64,000 nt of DNA, from the NCBI GenBank assembly GCA_019359715.1, contig JAHHGS010000139.1:1-64000 (forward strand), given 5' to 3'. The notes beneath the pieces were generated by a model that was not told the origin of the DNA, made no database searches, and saw only the letters and a list, made by a program, of their open reading frames with translations. Source of the DNA: Aphanocapsa sp. GSE-SYN-MK-11-07L. GTDB taxonomy: Bacteria > Cyanobacteriota > Cyanobacteriia > Thermosynechococcales > Thermosynechococcaceae. Both the position numbers and the translations under genes were made by a program. Shown here in pieces: positions 59,502 to 64,000 of the stretch (position 1 is its first letter; the number at the start of each line of letters is the position of its first letter).

Positions 59502-62500
59502 TCAATTTGCTGTCGGGTCAAACGTGATTGAGAAAGTGGTGGTTTCACCCCGTTCAACCTGGAAGTCGGCTTGCAACTGTCCGACCAAAACATTCACCAA
59601 TTTCAAGCCCATTGACTGTGTCGTCTCGGCATCAAACTCTGCTGCCAGGGGCAGACCGTCATTCGCAACCGTTAAAGTCAGACGTGTCGTTGCTTCTTTA
59701 ACGAGGGTAATCCAAATATTGCCATCTAAGCTGCCCTGCCTTAACCCATGCTTGAGCGCATTACTGATCAACTCATTCAAAATTAGCCCGCAGGGAATCG
59801 CCTTATCCAGGGGCACGGTTGCTTCCGTTGCAATATTGATCTGGAGTTGCACGCGGTCAGAAACAACGCTCAAACTATTGAAAAGATGAGCAGATAAGAT
59901 TTTCACATAGTCAGCCAGCGCCACCTGGCCAAAATCTTCGGTTTGATAAAGAATTTGATGCACTAGGGCCATTGACATGACTCGGTTTTGGCTGTCTTCC
60001 AAGATGGTTTGGATCAGAGGATCGTTGACTCGCTGTGCCTGAAGCCGCAACAAGCTAGAAATCACTTGTAAATTATTTTTGACCCGATGGTGAACTTCCT
60101 GGAGCAGAACCGTTTTTTCCTTTAGTGAAGCTTGAATTTGAGACTCGGCTTGCTTGCGCTCAGTGATATCGATCGCAACCCCAATTGTGCCCTCGATTTC
60201 CGCATTTTCGCCCAAGAGCGGCGTAAACCAGGTTTCAAAAAATCTGCCGTTGACCTGATTCGTAGTTGTGAAGGTTTCTCCCTGTAATGCTTGCTGAATG
60301 GAGTAAATGACATCGGGTTCATGTTGATATAGCTCAAAGGCTGACTGACCAACGGCTTGATCAGGAGCGAGACCGAGAGTGCCTAAACTACTGCCCTGGG
60401 AAAGGGTAAACTGCCCTTGCCGATCAGTCGCAAACAGGATAATCGGAGCATTAGAAACAACCAGGCGGAGCCGATCTTCGCTCTTTCGCAGGGCAAGTTC
60501 AGCTTGCTTTTGCTCTAGGGCCAGCGAGATCGCCGCCGCCGCCGCTCCCAATAAGGTCACTTCTGAGGGTTCCCACTGTCGTGCTTCTAGGCAGTGATCA
60601 AAGCCAATAAAACCGAAGAACTCACCATCGACAAAAATCGGTAGAATCAAAACCGAGAAAATACCTTGGGGACGCAGGATTTGCTGCTCAGAGAGCGGAA
60701 ACTCGCTGACTGCTCCTGAAACAATTCCACCCTGAGCTAAGATGTCTGCCCAGCGGGGAAACCAGGTTTCATAAGAGAGATTTTGCAGAGCAGGGTTATC
60801 AATTTCGGGTGTAATCCCTTCCGCACACCACTCTGCTCGCTGGCTCAGGAGCAATTTTCCAGACGCATCTTGACTATTTTCAAACACATAGGTACGACTG
60901 GCGATCGCCGCTTGCCCTAATGGCTCTAACACCTGTTCATAGAGGCTTTCAGGATAGCCTGCCCCATCAAAGCTGAGCAGTTGTCGCTGAATTTCTACCA
61001 GGGCTGCCAGGTAGCGCTCTCGCTTCAGCAGGGCGATTTCGGTGGCTTTGCGATCGCTGATGTCTCTGCTCGTTCCTTCATAGTAGAGAGGATTGCCATT
61101 CGGATCAGTGACCAGCCAAGCGGTTTCTGCCGTCCAGATTTTGCTGCCATCCCGCCGGTAAACTTCTGCTTCAAACTCTTCAACAAAGCCTTGGGCTGCG
61201 ATCTGGGTGACAAACTGGCGGCGCTGCTGAGGATTAACGTAGAGTCCCTGATTGAGATTAGTGAGAGTGCTGATTAGGTCTGCCGGGGAATCGTAGCCCA
61301 AGATTCTTGCTAGGGCAGGATTTACACTGATATAGCTACCATCTTGAGTGGTTTGAAAAATGCCATCGATCGCATTTTCAAACACACTGTAATACTTCTC
61401 TTCTTCTTGCTGAAGGACTGCCGCTACTTCTGTCCGTTCAGTAATATCTCGCGTAATCCCTCGATAGCCCAGCAAAGCGCCACCGCGACTAAAAATTGGG
61501 CTGCCGTTGCTCTCCAGCACGATCGGATAGCCATCTTTGTGCTGGTAGGTGCCTTCTAAGCAACGGTAGGGTTGACGATTCGCAATCAGACTGGCGAAAA
61601 TTTGCCCAATCCGCTCCGCTTCCTGCCCGGTGATGAAGGCTAGGTAGGGTTTGCCGATAACCTCGGTGGGCATGTAGCCCAAAATATCGAAGCTGGTGGG
61701 GCTAGAGTAGGTGAACGTGTAGTTTTGGTCGATTTCCCACACCCAATCACTGCTGGTTTCAATCAAGCTCCGAAAGCGCTGCTCACTGGCTTGCAGCTCT
61801 AGTTCGACCAGCTTCCGTTCGGTAATATCTTCGACGGCGCCTAAGATGCGAACGACTCGCCCCTCGGTTTCATCCCACTCTGGTTGGATGCGATCGCGAA
61901 TCCAGCGCACTTCACCTTGAGTCGTCATAATTCGGTACTCAAGGGAATTTGGCTGCTTGCTGGTTAACAGTTCTTCAATGAATTGGTTGACTTGAGGCGC
62001 ATCTTCCAGATAGATATCGCCTAGACGTCCCGGTTCAATTTCGGTTTGGTCTTCTTCGGTTTGGTCTTCGTTGCCAAGAATTTGTCCCAGGTTAGAGGTT
62101 GACCAGGCCTCAATAATCTCTCCACTGGCACTGATATCGCAGGCATAAACATGGTCAGTCGTGAGTTGAGAAATCGCTCGATAGCGAGCTTCACTTTGCA
62201 CCAAGGCAGTAGCAGATTGCTTCAACTCCGTCACATCGAGCAAAATGCCGTCAAAGTAAACGCATTCTCCTTGGGCATTGAGGGTGGCATAGCTGCGATC
62301 GCGAATCCAACGAATGCTGCCATCGGCATGGATCAGCCGATACTCTTGGTCGTAGGGTTGTCCGGTTGGCCCGAACTCGCTCGCTGTTTGCTCAGCCGCT
62401 AGGTAATCCTCAGGATGGAGGAGGCTGGCGAACGAGCGGCGATGATTGCCAATCAAGTCGGCGGCAGGGTATCCGGTGATGACGCTGATGTAATCGTTGA

Positions 62501-63458
62501 TATACTCCAAGGTCCAGTCAAGATCGTGGGAACAGCGATAAACCACACCGGGAATATTGTTAACCAGCGATCGAAATCGGCCTTGGCTTTCCCGCAGGCT
62601 AGCCTCAGCCGTTTTGAGTTCAGTGATGTCGGTAATGAAGCCCTCTAAACCCAAGAGCTGTCCAGCCTGATCCCACAGCCCATGCCCCTTCTCCCACAGC
62701 CATTTTTCGGCGCCAGAGCGGGTGCGAATCCGGTACTCGGCAATGTAGGGCTGCTGCTGGGCGATCGCAGCGCCAATGGTTGCCCGCAGGCTTGACCAAT
62801 CGCTGGGGTCAATGATCTGGTTGTAATTTAACTCAGACTGGCCGCTCAATTCTTCACTGCTATATCCGGTCAGGGTTTGGCAGCCCTCACTTAAGTAGCG
62901 CATTGACCAGTCAGCGTCGTTAGCGCAAGCAAAGACAATCCCTGGCAGGGAGTTAACCAACCGAGATAGCTTATGCTGGCTTTCTTGCAGCATTGCTTCA
63001 GTTTGTTGACGATAGAGGACTTGCTGCTGCAACTGAACATTTTGGGCGATCAACTGCTGTCTTTGCTGCTGAATCGTCAGTTGATGCTCAATCCGGGCCA
63101 GCACTTCTTCAATCTGATAAGGCTTACTAATGTAGTCACTCCCGCCAACCTGAAAAGCTTTGACTTTATCCAGGGCTTCATCCAGCGCGCTCAGGAAAAT
63201 GACTGGAATCTCTCTCCAGTCAGGCGATGCTTTCAGTTGGATGCAAACTTCGTAGCCATCCATTTCGGGCATCATAATGTCGAGCAAAACTAAGTCAGGT
63301 GCCGATATCCTGATCGCTTGCAGCGCCATTTCGCCACTGGTTGCCTTGCGGACTTTGTAACCCTGCTCTGCCAGCAGGGCAGCCAGCACCTTCAGATTAT
63401 TGGGCTGATCATCAACCACGAGAATATCGGCTTTGGGCTGGACAGGTTCACTAGTCAT
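59502..63458 (-). CDS. soluble hybrid sensor kinase: REC-PASx5-GAF-PAS-HisKA_2-HATPase
   Basis: A 1318-residue cytoplasmic protein. The N-terminal receiver has LVLLDIMMPEMDGYEVC with the phospho-Asp. Five PAS domains follow (starts near 165, 290, 415, 550 and 675), then a GAF (about 800-975) and a sixth PAS (about 985-1105). The phospho-acceptor is of the HisKA_2 type, LLQEVHHRVKNNLQVISSLL. The HATPase is near the end (ILNELISNALKHGLRQGSLD). The receiver-first layout suggests it takes a phosphoryl group from an upstream kinase. Its ATG overlaps the stop of the gene before it by four bases, so the two are one operon. Confidence 0.9.
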   Translation of the reverse strand: MTSEPVQPKADILVVDDQPNNLKVLAALLAEQGYKVRKATSGEMALQAIRISAPDLVLLDIMMPEMDGYEVCIQLKASPDWREIPVIFLSALDEALDKVKAFQVGGSDYISKPYQIEEVLARIEHQLTIQQQRQQLIAQNVQLQQQVLYRQQTEAMLQESQHKLSRLVNSLPGIVFACANDADWSMRYLSEGCQTLTGYSSEELSGQSELNYNQIIDPSDWSSLRATIGAAIAQQQPYIAEYRIRTRSGAEKWLWEKGHGLWDQAGQLLGLEGFITDITELKTAEASLRESQGRFRSLVNNIPGVVYRCSHDLDWTLEYINDYISVITGYPAADLIGNHRRSFASLLHPEDYLAAEQTASEFGPTGQPYDQEYRLIHADGSIRWIRDRSYATLNAQGECVYFDGILLDVTELKQSATALVQSEARYRAISQLTTDHVYACDISASGEIIEAWSTSNLGQILGNEDQTEEDQTEIEPGRLGDIYLEDAPQVNQFIEELLTSKQPNSLEYRIMTTQGEVRWIRDRIQPEWDETEGRVVRILGAVEDITERKLVELELQASEQRFRSLIETSSDWVWEIDQNYTFTYSSPTSFDILGYMPTEVIGKPYLAFITGQEAERIGQIFASLIANRQPYRCLEGTYQHKDGYPIVLESNGSPIFSRGGALLGYRGITRDITERTEVAAVLQQEEEKYYSVFENAIDGIFQTTQDGSYISVNPALARILGYDSPADLISTLTNLNQGLYVNPQQRRQFVTQIAAQGFVEEFEAEVYRRDGSKIWTAETAWLVTDPNGNPLYYEGTSRDISDRKATEIALLKRERYLAALVEIQRQLLSFDGAGYPESLYEQVLEPLGQAAIASRTYVFENSQDASGKLLLSQRAEWCAEGITPEIDNPALQNLSYETWFPRWADILAQGGIVSGAVSEFPLSEQQILRPQGIFSVLILPIFVDGEFFGFIGFDHCLEARQWEPSEVTLLGAAAAAISLALEQKQAELALRKSEDRLRLVVSNAPIILFATDRQGQFTLSQGSSLGTLGLAPDQAVGQSAFELYQHEPDVIYSIQQALQGETFTTTNQVNGRFFETWFTPLLGENAEIEGTIGVAIDITERKQAESQIQASLKEKTVLLQEVHHRVKNNLQVISSLLRLQAQRVNDPLIQTILEDSQNRVMSMALVHQILYQTEDFGQVALADYVKILSAHLFNSLSVVSDRVQLQINIATEATVPLDKAIPCGLILNELISNALKHGLRQGSLDGNIWITLVKEATTRLTLTVANDGLPLAAEFDAETTQSMGLKLVNVLVGQLQADFQVERGETTTFSITFDPTAN

Positions 63459-64000
63459 AGCTGAGTAAGCGCAGTAATTTGATCAAATTGAAAATCTTTC
63501 GCTAAGCTCAACAGGGCATCAGCCAAAGCAATCTCTGGCGGAGGAATTTGCTGAATCAGTTGGCAGACATATTCATCATCACAACTTTGGGCGGCAATGG
63601 CGAGTTGTTCAATCCAAGCCGGGGGCATCACCGTTAGGGCGGCGGGGGTGAGTGGGGCTGGCTGGGGCGGCGGCGGGGACGAGTCAGCATGCAGGTAGCG
63701 CAACCCCAAGTGTTCTGCCATTTTGGCAAATAGCAGTTCGGGTCGGAGGGGCTTAAAGATTAAGTCATTACAGCCGACCGCAAAAATTTTGGTTCGCTCT
63801 TCGTGAAACACGCTGGCGGTAAAAGCAATAATCACTGTCTGCTGGCCCTGGGGACGATCGCGAATTTGGCGAGTCGTTTCGTAGCCGTCCATGACCGGCA
63901 TCCGAATGTCCATCAAAATTAATTGGGGCTGCCAAGTTTCCCAGATTTCCAGGGCAATTTGCCCATTGCTGGCGGCTTTGACTTCAATCCCCAAAGGAGT
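63455..64000 (-). CDS. C-terminal part of a hybrid kinase with receiver domain (cut by window edge)
   Basis: The frame is open to the window edge at 64000. It holds most of a receiver domain: ILMDIRMPVMDGYETTRQIR with the phospho-Asp, VIIAFTASVFHEERTKI and DLIFKPLRPELLFAKM. After a Pro-rich linker (PPPPQPAPLTPAAL), about 65 helical residues follow that could be a small phosphotransfer-like tail. The kinase core must lie upstream, outside the window. It is co-translated with the PAS kinase downstream and may be its phosphoryl donor. Confidence 0.85.
   Translation of the reverse strand, partial: TPLGIEVKAASNGQIALEIWETWQPQLILMDIRMPVMDGYETTRQIRDRPQGQQTVIIAFTASVFHEERTKIFAVGCNDLIFKPLRPELLFAKMAEHLGLRYLHADSSPPPPQPAPLTPAALTVMPPAWIEQLAIAAQSCDDEYVCQLIQQIPPPEIALADALLSLAKDFQFDQITALTQL

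Noticed and set aside
1-64000. CRISPR arrays, rRNA genes, replication origin
   Set aside because: No direct-repeat/spacer pattern, rRNA stretch or DnaA-box cluster was noticed on reading through the window.

Overview
The window reads as a stretch of a cyanobacterial chromosome. The palindrome GCGATCGC (HIP1) and its one-off variants recur throughout. The gene set is also typical of cyanobacteria: a Ccs1/ResB cytochrome c biogenesis protein, a PAP/fibrillin protein, DUF3134, DUF2256, DUF4278-like, DUF4351 and many Uma2 proteins, pentapeptide repeats, and large PAS/GAF hybrid kinases. A filamentous, Leptolyngbya-like lineage is plausible, but the genus cannot be fixed from the sequence alone.

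Layout. 1-10 kb: an accessory region. A Zur-type regulator is intact, and two Zur-box palindromes are visible (560-574 and 8871-8885). The likely Zur targets are an alpha/beta hydrolase, a COG0523 GTPase, two metallophosphoesterases and a flavoprotein; four of these are broken by a frameshift, in-frame stops or loss of active-site residues. Between them lie an Ntn amide hydrolase and a LysR / DJ-1 / DJ-1 / substrate-binding-protein group. 10-14 kb: AT-rich island material (DUF4365-TPR protein, an HTH/ATPase pair with a truncated ATPase) bordered by a degenerate tRNA-Phe copy. 15-28.8 kb: an ABC polysaccharide exporter (Wzm, Wzt) with two methyltransferases and four glycosyltransferases. The exporter genes are separated by about 5.5 kb of repeated Rpn/DUF4351 nuclease genes, a Uma2 gene and two broken 5' copies of wzt. 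The sugar genes (about 21.5-27.6 kb) are AT-rich, lack HIP1 and look transferred.

28.9-32.7 kb: one broken and one intact VapBC-like pair, a short interspersed repeat, and three Uma2 genes, two of them near-identical direct copies. 33-45.5 kb: mostly core genes (metK, an FdhF/YdeP-type molybdopterin oxidoreductase, a GST-like protein, a J-domain protein, an XRE + hybrid kinase pair, ccs1) with a MITE-like element and a topoisomerase IB remnant. 45.6-64 kb: housekeeping and signalling genes (beta-lactamase-like protein, trmJ, DegT aminotransferase, GAF sensor, trmB, mraY, glsA, a pentapeptide protein, a multi-PAS kinase) with little accessory DNA.

The most interesting structure is 15.8-21.5 kb. 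Each Rpn-like nuclease gene carries an internal ATG behind a strong Shine-Dalgarno sequence, placed to make a free C-terminal (QEG-repeat + DUF4351) protein. The wzt leader has been copied in front of other genes, and the copies part company exactly at HIP1 octamers.
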